Assembly: GCA_016213675.1 (NCBI GenBank)
Contig: JACQZW010000072.1
Location: forward strand, 101,939-165,938
Reading direction: 5' to 3'
Origin: Acidobacteriota bacterium
Lineage (GTDB): Bacteria > Acidobacteriota > Thermoanaerobaculia > Thermoanaerobaculales > Thermoanaerobaculaceae
DNA length: 64,000 bases
Below are positions 45,729-56,257 of this stretch, piece by piece (positions within the stretch are counted from its first letter, which is position 1; every line of letters starts with the position of its first letter). A model generated the notes under the pieces. It searched no databases. It was not told where the DNA came from and was given only the letters and a program-made list of their open reading frames with translations. The translations under genes were made by a program, and so were the position numbers.

Positions 45729-48103
45729 ACGACCAGAACCCAGCCGCCGAAGAGTCCCGCGAGGAGCCCGTCAGCATCCCCGACGTCCTGCCGGCGATGG
45801 CCCTCAAGGATGCCGTGCTGTTCCCCTTCGTCATGGTCCCGCTGTCGGTGGGCCGCGACCGCTCGATCGCCGCCGTCGACCAGGCGCTCGCCGAGAACCG
45901 CCTCCTGCTCCTGCTCGCCCAGCGCGACCCGAGCCAGGAGAACCCCGGCCCGAAGGACCTCTACGATGTCGGCACGGTGGCCGGGATCATGCGGATGATC
46001 AAGCTGCCCGACAACCGCATCCGGATCCTCGTCCAGGGGCTGGCGCGCGCCCGCGTCGAGTACTTCGTCCAGGAGGAGCCGCACCTCAAGGCCCGCATCG
46101 TCCGCCTCGACGAGCCAGCCGCCGAGGGCGCGAACCTCGAGCTCGAGGCGTTCATCCGGACCGTGCGCGCCAACCTCGAGCGGGTCGTCGAGCTGGGCAA
46201 GCAGGTCTCGCCCGAGGTCATGCTCATCGCCACCTCGCTGGAGGACGGCGCCCGCCTGGCCGACCTCGTCGCCTCGAACCTCTCCCTCAAGCCCGACGAG
46301 GCCCAAAAAGTCCTCGAGACCATCGACCTCAAGCAGCGGCTCCACCTCGTCAACGAGTTCCTCCTCCACGAGATCGCCCTCCTCGAGGTGCAGCGGCAGA
46401 TCAGCTCGCAGGTCCAGGGCGAGATGGACAAGTCGCACCGCGAGTTCCTCCTCCGCCAGCAGCTCAAGCAGATCCAGAAAGAGCTCGGCGAGTCCGACGA
46501 CCTCGAGGTCGAGATCGAGCGCTACCGCGGGCTCATCACCGAGAAGCAGCTCCCCGAGGAGGCCAAGGCCGAGGCCGAGAAGCAGCTCAAGCGGCTGCGC
46601 AACACCAACGCCGAGTCGGCCGAGGCGTCGGTCATTCGCACCTACATGGACTGGCTGACCGGCCTGCCGTGGAACGTCTCCTCGACCGACAACCTCGACC
46701 TCGCGAACGCCCGCACCGTCCTCGACGAGGACCACTACGACCTCGAGAAGATCAAGCAGCGCATCCTCGAGTTCCTCGCCGTGCGCAAGCTCAAGGCCGA
46801 CTCGAAGGGCCCGATCCTGTGCTTCGTCGGCCCGCCCGGCGTCGGCAAGACCTCGCTCGGCCGGTCGATCGCCCGGGCGCTGGGCCGCAAGTTCCAGCGC
46901 CTCTCGCTCGGCGGCGTCCACGACGAGGCAGAGATCCGCGGCCACCGCCGCACCTACGTCGGTGCGCTGCCCGGCCGCATCGTCCAGGGCATCAACCACG
47001 CCGGCACCGCCAACCCGGTGTTCGTCCTCGACGAGATCGACAAGATCGGCGCCGACTACCGGGGCGACCCCTCGGCGGCGCTCCTCGAGGTGCTCGACCC
47101 CGAGCAGAACTTCACCTTCCGCGACCACTACCTCGACGTCCCGTTCGACCTCTCGAAGGTGCTCTTCATCGCCACCGCCAACGTCACCGAGACGATCCAG
47201 CCCGCCTTCCTCGACCGCATGGAAGTCATCACCCTTTCCGGCTACACCGAAGAGGAGAAGCTGCGCATCGCCCGGACCCATTTGATTCCCAAGCAGGTGC
47301 GCGAGAACGGCCTCGCCGACGGCGCCGTGCGCTTCACCGACAAGGGGCTGCGTCACCTGATCGGCAGCTACACCCGCGAGGCCGGACTGCGCAACCTCGA
47401 GCGCGAGATCGGCTCGGTGTGCCGCAAGGTCGCCGTCCGCGTCGCCGAGGGCAAGACCTCCCCGGTCGTGGCCACGCCGAAGCGCATCGAGGCGTTCCTC
47501 GGCCCGGTCAAGTTCCTCGCCGAGGAGCAGCTCCGCGAGGACCGGGTCGGCGTCTGCACTGGCCTCGCCTGGACGCCGGTCGGCGGCGACATCCTCCACG
47601 TCGAGGCGCTGTCGCTCCCCGGCAAGGGCGAGCTCCGCCTCACCGGCCACCTCGGCGAGGTGATGAAGGAGTCGGCCCAGGCCGCGCTGTCCTACCTGCG
47701 CGCCAACGCGGCAGCCCTCGGCATCGACGCGGCGTTCTTCGACGCCAACTCGCTGCACATCCACGTCCCGGCCGGCGCCATCCCCAAGGACGGCCCGTCG
47801 GCGGGCGTCACCCTGCTGACCGCGATGGCCTCGGTGGCGAGCGGCCGCCCGATCCGCCGCGACATCGCGATGACCGGCGAGATCACCCTGCGCGGCGAGG
47901 TCCTGCCGGTCGGCGGGATCAAGGAGAAGATGCTGGCCGCCCTGCGCGCCGGCATCCGCGAGGTCGGCCTGCCGAAGGAGAACCAGCGCGACCTCGCCGA
48001 GCTCCCGCCCGGCCCGCGCCGCACGCTGAAGGTCCACCTGCTGGCCACCGCCGCCGACGCCCTCCGCCTCGCCCTCCGCGACGCCCCTGCGAAGTCGGCG
48101 TAG
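45725..48103 (+). CDS. lon: ATP-dependent Lon protease
   Basis: 792-residue cytoplasmic AAA+ protease degrading damaged and regulatory proteins. The N-terminal substrate domain ([33 protein letters not shown]) is followed by a coiled-coil ([31 protein letters not shown]). AAA+ motifs are [21 protein letters not shown] and [31 protein letters not shown]. The proteolytic domain has the catalytic dyad Ser at about 692 ([13 protein letters not shown]) and Lys at about 733 ([16 protein letters not shown]). It overlaps the small heat shock gene. No HrcA or CIRCE element is visible at the operon start. Confidence 0.98.
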   Translation: MNDQNPAAEESREEPVSIPDVLPAMALKDAVLFPFVMVPLSVGRDRSIAAVDQALAENRLLLLLAQRDPSQENPGPKDLYDVGTVAGIMRMIKLPDNRIRILVQGLARARVEYFVQEEPHLKARIVRLDEPAAEGANLELEAFIRTVRANLERVVELGKQVSPEVMLIATSLEDGARLADLVASNLSLKPDEAQKVLETIDLKQRLHLVNEFLLHEIALLEVQRQISSQVQGEMDKSHREFLLRQQLKQIQKELGESDDLEVEIERYRGLITEKQLPEEAKAEAEKQLKRLRNTNAESAEASVIRTYMDWLTGLPWNVSSTDNLDLANARTVLDEDHYDLEKIKQRILEFLAVRKLKADSKGPILCFVGPPGVGKTSLGRSIARALGRKFQRLSLGGVHDEAEIRGHRRTYVGALPGRIVQGINHAGTANPVFVLDEIDKIGADYRGDPSAALLEVLDPEQNFTFRDHYLDVPFDLSKVLFIATANVTETIQPAFLDRMEVITLSGYTEEEKLRIARTHLIPKQVRENGLADGAVRFTDKGLRHLIGSYTREAGLRNLEREIGSVCRKVAVRVAEGKTSPVVATPKRIEAFLGPVKFLAEEQLREDRVGVCTGLAWTPVGGDILHVEALSLPGKGELRLTGHLGEVMKESAQAALSYLRANAAALGIDAAFFDANSLHIHVPAGAIPKDGPSAGVTLLTAMASVASGRPIRRDIAMTGEITLRGEVLPVGGIKEKMLAALRAGIREVGLPKENQRDLAELPPGPRRTLKVHLLATAADALRLALRDAPAKSA

Positions 48104-48287
48104 TGGCAGGACCCCCGGGCGAGTCGAACAACGGTCCCGAGTCCAGCTCCCGAGTCGACCGTGGCGAGCGCCACACCCGCGGCCGCAGGAGATGCCTCGT
48201 GGCGAAACCGGGCTGGGCTGGGCGGCAACGCGCTCGACCTGCACGTGGAGGAACTCGGGCGCCAGAACGGGGGTATCGTGGTCCCCG

Positions 48288-48353
48288 ATGAACGCAGCGC
48301 ATCTCGGTTGGCATCTGCGGGACTTCTTCAGGTGCCGGTGGTTCGATGCGTAG
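48288..48353 (+). CDS. Possible 21-residue leader or small peptide ORF
   Basis: The reading frame [21 protein letters not shown] ends in TAG, overlapping the next ORF's ATG by 8 bases (ATGCGTAG). It could be a coupled small peptide, but no clear ribosome site precedes it and it may be chance. Confidence 0.15.
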   Translation: MNAAHLGWHLRDFFRCRWFDA

Positions 48354-48744
48354 AGCCGCCCTCTTCTGTACTGTCGCTGTGCTGCTGGGTCTTGTGGGCG
48401 TGGAAGCGAGACGCTGCCTCACTCAAGTGACGCCGGTCCTCCTGTTATCACAGGTCCAGGCCGGTAGCAGCTCGCTGCGAGCTGTCATGGGGAGCCCAAC
48501 CCGGGAGTTCTCGGAAAGAGCAGCGGTATCGGCGACCGAGGGTCTGCAGGGGTTCACGCTAACACGTGGGGCAGTCCACGTGGACGACGATCGGCGGCTC
48601 CGGGTCGAGATCTGGGAATGGCGTACCTGCCTGTGCCGCAAGTCGCAGTTCGTGCTCGTGACGGATGCGGCGGACGGAAGCGTCGTCGACTACCAGAACG
48701 CCGGGCATGGCTGGGACGTCGTCTTGGTACTCGGTAACGAATGA
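48346..48744 (+). CDS. Hypothetical secreted protein (132 residues)
   Basis: Unrecognised protein with a convincing signal peptide ([21 protein letters not shown]) and a soluble remainder ending VEIWEWRTCLCRKSQFVLVTDAADGSVVDYQNAGHGWDVVLVLGNE. A CLC motif is present. Third codon positions are less GC-rich than in neighbouring genes (for example TGT ACT, TTA TCA, CTA ACA), suggesting recent arrival or relaxed selection. No known domain is visible. It lies 242 bases after lon, has a weak ribosome site, and is followed by another ORF in a different frame. Could be a young or decaying gene. Confidence 0.45.
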   Translation: MRRAALFCTVAVLLGLVGVEARRCLTQVTPVLLLSQVQAGSSSLRAVMGSPTREFSERAAVSATEGLQGFTLTRGAVHVDDDRRLRVEIWEWRTCLCRKSQFVLVTDAADGSVVDYQNAGHGWDVVLVLGNE

Positions 48745-48910
48745 CGGACGTCGCAACCCTTGGCCGCACGGTGTTGTCATTGTCGAAGAGGCGGACCATG
48801 CGCTGTTCGTCTCCCCTGCCCCGACCGCCGCCGAGCACCGTGAGCTGTTCCAGGCGTCCCTGCTGCTGACGCCGGCAACCGCCAAGCAGATCCTGTTCGT
48901 GCTGCCGTAG
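48665..48910 (+). other. Overlapping open frame, possible shifted remainder of an older gene
   Basis: 81-codon ORF in another frame, overlapping the end of the 132-residue ORF. Its second half (GVVIVEEADHALFVSPAPTAAEHRELFQ, then ASLLLTPATAKQILFVLP) has host-like codon use, whereas the first part reads as a shadow of the preceding gene. It could be a frameshifted C-terminus or a separate short gene with a different start. Function unknown. Confidence 0.3.
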
Positions 48911-48985
48911 CGGCCGGCCGCTGGCCGGCCGTCGTCGGACATGGGGGCGCGACGGTCAGGAGACCGGCCGCCCGGCAGGCGGCCG

Positions 48986-49942
48986 TTACACCGGTGGGGC
49001 GCAGGGGGCGACGGTGCGGAAGTACTCGATGGTGCGGGCGAGGCCTTGCGCCAGCGGGACGCGAGGCTGCCAGCCGAGGCGGGTGAACGCCGTCGTGATG
49101 TCAGGCTGGCGCACCTTTGGGTCGTCCTCGGGCAGCGGCTTGAAGACGATCGGCGAGCTGCTGCCGGTCAGGCGGCGGATCTCCTCGGCGAACTGCAGGA
49201 CGGTCATCTCGGCGGGGTTGCCGATGTTGACCGGATCGGCGATCTCGGAGAACAGCAGCCGGACGATCCCCTCGATGAGGTCGTCGACGTAGCAGAACGA
49301 GCGCGTTTGCGAGCCGTCGCCGAACGCCGTCAGCGGCTTGCCGGCCAGCGCCTGGCAGATGAAGGCCGGGACGACGCGCCCGTCGTGCGCGCGCATCCGC
49401 GGGCCGTAGGTGTTGAAGATCCGGACGATCCGCGTGTCGACGTTGTGGAACCGGTGGTACGCCATGGTCATCGCCTCGGCGAAGCGCTTCGCCTCGTCGT
49501 ACACCCCGCGCGGGCCGACCGGGTTGACGTTGCCCCAGTACGACTCCGGCTGCGGGTGGACGAGCGGGTCGCCGTAGACCTCGGAGGTCGACGCCAGCAG
49601 GAAGCGGGCACCCTTCGCCTTGGCCAGGCCGAGCGCCTTGTGGGTGCCGAGCGACCCCACTTTCAGCGTCTGGATCGGCAGCAGCAGGTAGTCGATCGGC
49701 GACGCCGGCGACGCGAAGTGGAGCACGAAGTCGACCCGGCCGGGGACGTGGAGGTGGTTGGTCACGTCGTACTTCTCGAAGGCGAACCCGGGCCGACCGA
49801 AGAGGTGCTCGACGTTGGCCAGGTTGCCCGTGAGCAGGTTGTCGATGCAGACGACCTCGATCCCCTCGCCGAGGAGCTTCTCGCACAGGTGCGAACCCAG
49901 GAACCCCGCCCCGCCCGTCACCACCGCCCGCGCTGCCGCCAT
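48986..49942 (-). CDS. NAD-dependent epimerase, UDP-glucuronate decarboxylase (UDP-xylose synthase)-like
   Basis: 318-residue extended SDR enzyme. The cofactor motif [35 protein letters not shown] and the catalytic [43 protein letters not shown] (Tyr and Lys in YDEAK) match UDP-xylose synthases. So do [10 protein letters not shown] and [18 protein letters not shown]. It would convert UDP-glucuronate to UDP-xylose for surface glycans. The ATG at 49942 is preceded by GGAGGTGGAG and a GATAAT box (minus strand). 26-bp repeat site D begins about 27 bases upstream. A related dTDP- or UDP-sugar epimerase is a less likely alternative. Confidence 0.88.
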   Translation of the reverse strand: MAAARAVVTGGAGFLGSHLCEKLLGEGIEVVCIDNLLTGNLANVEHLFGRPGFAFEKYDVTNHLHVPGRVDFVLHFASPASPIDYLLLPIQTLKVGSLGTHKALGLAKAKGARFLLASTSEVYGDPLVHPQPESYWGNVNPVGPRGVYDEAKRFAEAMTMAYHRFHNVDTRIVRIFNTYGPRMRAHDGRVVPAFICQALAGKPLTAFGDGSQTRSFCYVDDLIEGIVRLLFSEIADPVNIGNPAEMTVLQFAEEIRRLTGSSSPIVFKPLPEDDPKVRQPDITTAFTRLGWQPRVPLAQGLARTIEYFRTVAPCAPPV

Positions 49943-49969
49943 GTCTCCACCTCCGGGGGCATTATCCCC

Positions 49970-50076
49970 CACCCCTCCCGCCAGGCTTGCACTCCCACCC
50001 GCCCGACCAGGGTTGCCCTCCCGCACACCCAACCAGGCTTGCCCTTCCGCCCGCCCACCCAGGGTTGAAGCAACGA
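49970..50076. repeat. 26-bp-period intergenic repeat, site D
   Basis: Three full 26-base units begin with CAGG at 49982, 50008 and 50034 (for example CAGGGTTGCCCTCCCG). They are followed by the cap CAGGGTTGAAGCAACGA at 50060-50076. On the minus strand the array points towards the epimerase gene, and its near end joins a GATAAT box. Confidence 0.85.
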
Positions 50077-50142
50077 CCTCGCGCGACCGTTCCGCCTTGC
50101 GGACCACTGGCCACGGGCAACGGGCCACGCTCTTCTCCCCTC

Positions 50143-50186
50143 TTGCAATCGCCGCATCGCGGCGTCAGAATGAATGAGCGTTCATT
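50143..50186 (+). promoter_or_regulatory. Promoter and TetR/FadR-type operator of the acyl-CoA dehydrogenase gene
   Basis: TTGCAA (50143-50148), 17 bases, then CAGAAT (50166-50171) form a sigma-70-like promoter. Directly at the expected start site lies AATGAGCGTTCATT (50173-50186), an inverted repeat with 12 of 14 symmetric positions. It resembles operators bound by TetR-family fatty-acid regulators. No such regulator gene lies adjacent. Confidence 0.6.
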
Positions 50187-50220
50187 TACCGCCGACGAAC
50201 GACCCGGAAGGAGGGGCGAC

Positions 50221-52062
50221 ATGGCGTACAAGGCAGACATCAGGGACGTGAAGTTCCAGCTCTTCGAGTGGCTCCCCACCGCCGACCTGCTCGGCAAGGA
50301 GATGTTCGCGCAGTGGGACCTCGACTCGGTGAGCATGGTCCTCGACGAGGCGTACAAGCTCGCCGAGGAGCAGCTCGCGCCGGTCAACGCCGACGGCGAC
50401 CGTATCGGCGCGCAGTTGGAGAACGGCGTCGTCAAGATGCCGCCGTCGTTCCACCCGGTGTACGAGAAGATCCGCGAGGGCGGCTGGATCTCGTGCATCA
50501 ACAACCCCGAGTACGGCGGCATGGGCCTGCCGGAGGTGTTCGGGACCGGCGTCAACGAGTTCTTCTTCGGCGCCAACATGGCGCTGTCGCTCACCGCCTT
50601 GCTCACCCGCGGCGCCGGCTACCTGGTCGAGCAGTTCGGCACCGACGAGATGCGCAAGCTGTTCTGCGCCCGGATGTACACCGGGGAGTGGGCGGGCACG
50701 ATGTGCCTCACCGAGGCGCAGGCCGGCTCGGACGTCGGCTCCAGCCGCTGCAAGGCGGTCAAGCAGCCCAACGGCCGCTACATGATCTCCGGCGAGAAGA
50801 TCTTCATCACGTCGGGCGACCAGGACATGACGTCCAACGTGATCCACGCCGTCCTCGCCCGCACCCCGGGGGCGCCCGAGGGCACCTCGGGCCTGTCGCT
50901 GTTCGTCGTCCCGAAGATCCGCGTCAACCCTGACGGCTCCCTCGGCGAGCCAAACGACGTCGCCTGCCCGAAACTCGAGCACAAGCTGGGGATCCACGGC
51001 TCCCCCACCTGCGTGATGGTCTTCGGCGGCAACGACAAGTGTGAGGGCTTCCTGCTCGGCGAAGAGGGCCACGGCATGAAGCTGATGTTCCACATGATGA
51101 ACCCGGCGCGCATCGAGGTCGGGCTGCAGGGCGCCGCCGTCGCCGGCGCGGCCCATCAGGCCGCCATCGAGTTCGCCAAGACCCGCCTCCAGGGGCGGCA
51201 TTTCTCCAAGTTCAAGGACCACACCGCGCCGCAGGTGGCGATCATCGAGCACCCCGACGTCCGCCGCATGCTGTTCACCTCAGGTGCCTACGTGCAGGCG
51301 ATGCGCGCCCTGCTCCTGCAGACCTCGTACTTCATCGACATGAGCCGCGCCACCACCGGCGAGGAGTCCGAGCGCTACCACTCCTACGTCGAGGTCCTGA
51401 CGCCGATCTGCAAGGCGTGGGCGTCCGACTGGGGCTTCCGCGTCACCGAGTGGTGCCTGCAGGTGTACGGCGGGTACGGCTACACCGCGGAGTACCCCGC
51501 CGAGCAGTACTTGCGCGACGCCAAGATCGCGTCGATCTACGAGGGCACCAACGGCATCCAGGCCCTCGACTTCGTCGCCCGCAAGCTCCCCTCAAAGGGC
51601 GGCAAGCCGATCCGCGACCTCCTCGGCTTTGCCGAGAAGACGTTCAACAAGCTGAAGAACGACAAGCAGTTCACCGAGGCGGCCTGGATGCTCGGCGCCG
51701 CCCTCAAGCAAATCGAGGACATCTCCAAGGGGCTCGGCAAGCGACCCGACGCCGCCATGGTGGTCATGCTCAATGCCGTGCCGCTGCTCGACATGATCGG
51801 CGACGTGCTGGGCGCCCACTTCCTCCTCGAGCAGGCGATCATCGCCCGCGAAAAGCTCGGCAAGATCCTCGCCGACAAGGGCGTCGACGCAAAGGACAAG
51901 AAGGCCGTCCATGCCGCCCTGGTCGACGACGCCGAGGCCGCGTTCTACAGCAACAAGGTGCAGTCGGCGATCCACTTCGCCTACCGCGTCCTGCCCGGGG
52001 TCACCGCCAAGGCGGTGGCGATCCGCGCCGGCGAGATGGGCCCGATGGAAGCGATCATCTAG
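50221..52062 (+). CDS. Long-type acyl-CoA dehydrogenase (FadE-like, about 613 residues)
   Basis: Large acyl-CoA dehydrogenase with extra C-terminal helical domain, first step of beta-oxidation. Features are ISCINNPEYGGMGLPEVFG, the flavin motifs CLTEAQAGSDVGSSRCKAVK and YMISGEKIFITSGDQD, and CLQVYGGYGYTAEYPAEQYLRDAKIASIYEGTNGIQALDFVARKL with the catalytic glutamate in YEGT. The C-terminus (AAEAFYSNKVQSAIHFAYRVLPGV-like helices) extends about 150 residues beyond the short type. The ATG at 50221 has GGAAGGAGGGG upstream; an in-frame ATG at 50170 lies inside the operator and is less likely. A strong terminator follows. Confidence 0.95.
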   Translation: MAYKADIRDVKFQLFEWLPTADLLGKEMFAQWDLDSVSMVLDEAYKLAEEQLAPVNADGDRIGAQLENGVVKMPPSFHPVYEKIREGGWISCINNPEYGGMGLPEVFGTGVNEFFFGANMALSLTALLTRGAGYLVEQFGTDEMRKLFCARMYTGEWAGTMCLTEAQAGSDVGSSRCKAVKQPNGRYMISGEKIFITSGDQDMTSNVIHAVLARTPGAPEGTSGLSLFVVPKIRVNPDGSLGEPNDVACPKLEHKLGIHGSPTCVMVFGGNDKCEGFLLGEEGHGMKLMFHMMNPARIEVGLQGAAVAGAAHQAAIEFAKTRLQGRHFSKFKDHTAPQVAIIEHPDVRRMLFTSGAYVQAMRALLLQTSYFIDMSRATTGEESERYHSYVEVLTPICKAWASDWGFRVTEWCLQVYGGYGYTAEYPAEQYLRDAKIASIYEGTNGIQALDFVARKLPSKGGKPIRDLLGFAEKTFNKLKNDKQFTEAAWMLGAALKQIEDISKGLGKRPDAAMVVMLNAVPLLDMIGDVLGAHFLLEQAIIAREKLGKILADKGVDAKDKKAVHAALVDDAEAAFYSNKVQSAIHFAYRVLPGVTAKAVAIRAGEMGPMEAII

Positions 52063-52084
52063 CCCGATCCCAAAATCGATTCGA

Positions 52085-52121
52085 AAGGGCCGCCGCGATC
52101 CGTCGCGGCGGCCCTTCTATT
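52085..52121. terminator. Intrinsic terminator between convergent genes
   Basis: AAGGGCCGCCGCGA (52085-52098) pairs perfectly with TCGCGGCGGCCCTT (52103-52116), 14 bp around loop TCCG, followed by CTATT. It serves the acyl-CoA dehydrogenase gene. Confidence 0.85.
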
Positions 52122-52178
52122 GCCGTTCCAGGGGCGGCCCTCGCGGCCGCTCGTCGTGACCAATCAAGGCCTGGAGAC

Positions 52179-52199
52179 GGGCGGGGGCAAGCCCCGCCC

Positions 52200-52202
<3 letters not shown>
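52179..52202. repeat. GC-rich hairpin adjoining the ABC-F stop codon
   Basis: GGGCGGGG pairs with CCCCGCCC around GCAAG. On the minus strand it directly continues from the TAG stop (TAGGGGCGGGGCTTGCCCCC). The TAGGG(G)CGGG form is like that at the trmJ end. No T-tract, so this is a repeat element or Rho-type stop rather than a classical terminator. Confidence 0.55.
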
Positions 52203-54116
<1,914 letters not shown>

Positions 54117-55415
54117 CTAGGCGTCGCCCCCGAAAGCGAGCGCCACCAGGGGCAACCGCGCCGGAGCGCGCTCGCTGATGCCGATGGTGGCGGCCGCCCG
54201 GGCGAGCAGCGCCGGCAGGTCGACCTCGCGGTCGCCGAGCTCGAGGGTGACGAGCGGGACGCCCGCCTCCACGCGGTCGCCGAGCCTCGCGTGGACGACG
54301 ACCCCGGCGGCGTAATCGACATGGTCTGCGGCGCGGCGGCGGCCGGCCCCGAGCGCCACCGCCAACCAGCCGAGCCCCTCGGAGTCCACCGCGACGACGT
54401 GGCCGGCGCGGCCCGCCGTCACCGTCGCCGTCCGCCGCGGCACGGCCAGCCGGCTCGGGTCGGGGTCGCCGCCGTGACAGGAGACGATCTCGTCCCACTT
54501 CGCGCGCGCCGTGCCGGTCGCGAGGACGTCGTGGAGCTGGGCCCCGGCCGCCTCGCGGGTCCGGCCGGCGAGGACCAGCGCCTCGACGGAGAGCTCGAAG
54601 GTGAGGTCGCGCAACCGCTCGTCGCCTCTGCCCTCGAGCACGTCGAGGGCCGCGCGCACCTCGCTGGCGCAGCCGAGGTGGCGGCCGAGCGGCTCGTTCA
54701 TGTCGGTGACCAGGACGCGGACACGCTCGCCGGCGGCTTCGCCGACCGTCGCGAGGCCGGTGGCCAGCGTGCGCGCCTGCTCGAGCGTCTTGCAGAACGC
54801 GCCGGCGCCCCACTTCACGTCGAGGACCAGGCGTCCGGCACCCACCGCGAGCTTCTTCGACATGATCGAGGCGGTGATCAGCGGCACCGACGGGACCGTG
54901 CCGGTGATGTCGCGCAGGGCGTAGAGCTTCTTGTCCGCCGGCGCGATGCTCGTGCTCTGGGCCGCGAAGCACGCCCCGCACTGTTCCAGCCGCTGCAGTG
55001 CGCCCGCGCGGTCGGTCGCGGTCTGGAAGCCCGGGACCGCCGCCAGCTTGTCGAGGGTGCCCTGGGTGTGCCCGAGGCCAGCCCCGGCCATCATCGCGAC
55101 CGGGACGCCGCAGGCGGCGACCAGCGGCGCGAACACCAGTGAGACGGAGTCGGCGACGCCGCCCGTCGAGTGCTTGTCGACACAGCCGGGGAACGCCTCG
55201 CCGAGCCGCCAGCAGTCGCCGGAGTCGCGCATCGCCTCGACGAGGTGGCGGGTCTCGGCAGTGGTCGCGCCGCGGATGCAGATCGCCATCAGCATGGCCG
55301 CGAGCTGCTCGTCGCCGAGACTGCCGTCGGTGGCGCCGCGGACGAAGGTGCCGATCTCCGCCGCATTCAGCTCGCCGCCGTCGCGCTTCCTGGCGATAAC
55401 TTCGACGAAGTTCAT
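54117..55415 (-). CDS. deoA: Thymidine/pyrimidine-nucleoside phosphorylase
   Basis: 432-residue enzyme splitting pyrimidine deoxynucleosides into base and deoxyribose-1-phosphate. Signature elements are DKHSTGGVADSVSLVFAPLVAACGVPVAMMAGAGLGHTQGTLDKLAAVPGF (phosphate and nucleoside site), ALRDITGTVPSVPLITASIMSKKLA, and DVKWGAGAFCKTLEQARTLA. A C-terminal PYNP barrel-sandwich domain with the histidine-containing HVDYAAGVVVHARLGDRVEAGVPL follows. The ATG at 55415 is chosen for family length; an upstream in-frame ATG at 55448 has no support. Other salvage genes are not in view. Confidence 0.93.
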   Translation of the reverse strand: MNFVEVIARKRDGGELNAAEIGTFVRGATDGSLGDEQLAAMLMAICIRGATTAETRHLVEAMRDSGDCWRLGEAFPGCVDKHSTGGVADSVSLVFAPLVAACGVPVAMMAGAGLGHTQGTLDKLAAVPGFQTATDRAGALQRLEQCGACFAAQSTSIAPADKKLYALRDITGTVPSVPLITASIMSKKLAVGAGRLVLDVKWGAGAFCKTLEQARTLATGLATVGEAAGERVRVLVTDMNEPLGRHLGCASEVRAALDVLEGRGDERLRDLTFELSVEALVLAGRTREAAGAQLHDVLATGTARAKWDEIVSCHGGDPDPSRLAVPRRTATVTAGRAGHVVAVDSEGLGWLAVALGAGRRRAADHVDYAAGVVVHARLGDRVEAGVPLVTLELGDREVDLPALLARAAATIGISERAPARLPLVALAFGGDA

Positions 55416-55447
55416 CTGCCCCTCCGGTTCGTTGCCGCCAACGAGCA

Positions 55448-55481
55448 CCGCCCCGGTAGCCCAACCGGCCGACCGGGGCGG
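55448..55481. terminator. GC-rich hairpin between the TPR protein and thymidine phosphorylase genes
   Basis: CCGCCCCGGT (55448-55457) pairs perfectly with ACCGGGGCGG (55472-55481). No T-tract follows on either side, so it may stop transcription through Rho or stabilise mRNA ends. Confidence 0.45.
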
Positions 55482-55515
55482 AGCGTGTCTCGGTGGCGGT
55501 GCGGCCCCCCGCCGC

Positions 55516-56229
55516 CTAGCTCGAGGCCGCCAGCCGCTGGCGCGCCTCGTAGGCGAACGACGACTCGGGGTAGTCGTCGACCAGCTTCTTGAACAGCTTG
55601 GCCGCCTCGTCCTGCTTCCCCGCCCGTTCCTGGATGACGGCGAGCTGGAACATGGCGGCGTCGCGGGTCAGCCGTGGATCGGTGCCGGCCGCCATCGCCT
55701 CGAGGTCCTTCTGGAGCTGGGCTCCCTCGCCCTTGGCGATGCGCAGGCGGACCAGGTCGGCCATCGCCCAGCGGGTGATCGGATCATCGCGGTGCTTGGC
55801 GGTGAGCTCGCCGAGCAACCGCAGAGCCTGCGCCGCGTCGCCGCGCTCGCTGGCGATCGCGGCGAGGTAGAGCTTGGCCGTGCGCGCCTGCTCGGTCAGC
55901 CAGTACTTCGACGAGACGCGCTGGAAGCCCTTCTCGGCGGCGGCGAGCCGCTCGGTGTCGGTGGCGAACTTGAGCTTGGCGTCGGCCGGGGCGGCGGTGC
56001 CCACGGGCGCGTTGAAGGCCGCCAGCGCCTCGGAAAGCGACGCCGTGGCCGAGCTGGACCTCGAGCCCAGCAGGGCGATCGCGCCCCAAATCACCAGGCC
56101 GGCGGCGAGTGCGCCGCCGGCGACGATGGCGACGCGTTGCCAGTTCTGGCTCAGCCAGTGCATCCCGTGGTCGACGACGGTGACGAACTCGTCGTGCTTG
56201 ATCTGCTTGCGGGTCAATCGACGTGCCAC
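55516..56229 (-). CDS. YfgM-like tetratricopeptide-repeat membrane protein
   Basis: 237-residue single-pass protein. A cytoplasmic N-terminus (RKQIKHDEFVTVVDHGMHWLSQNWQ) is followed by one transmembrane helix at about 33-53 (VAIVAGGALAAGLVIWGAIALL). A periplasmic TPR-like domain follows (KLYLAAIASERGDAAQALRLLGELT; AMFQLAVIQERAGKQDEAAKLFKKLVDDYPES). This layout matches YfgM/TPR_21, which in proteobacteria assists outer-membrane protein handover from the Sec translocon. It lies 28 bases after the OmpH/Skp-like gene, which supports a shared role in envelope protein traffic. Confidence 0.8.
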   Translation of the reverse strand: MARRLTRKQIKHDEFVTVVDHGMHWLSQNWQRVAIVAGGALAAGLVIWGAIALLGSRSSSATASLSEALAAFNAPVGTAAPADAKLKFATDTERLAAAEKGFQRVSSKYWLTEQARTAKLYLAAIASERGDAAQALRLLGELTAKHRDDPITRWAMADLVRLRIAKGEGAQLQKDLEAMAAGTDPRLTRDAAMFQLAVIQERAGKQDEAAKLFKKLVDDYPESSFAYEARQRLAASS

Positions 56230-56257
56230 GTCTCGGCTCCCCTGCGACCCCTGCGAG

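Noticed and set aside
45236..48244. Minus-strand open frame of 1002 residues across lon
   Set aside because: Complement of the clear Hsp20 and Lon genes; Asp/Leu/Val-rich shadow sequence.
48559..48942. Minus-strand ORF of 127 residues opposite the hypothetical genes after lon
   Set aside because: No motifs, and the plus strand has a better signal-peptide gene; left out as a likely shadow.
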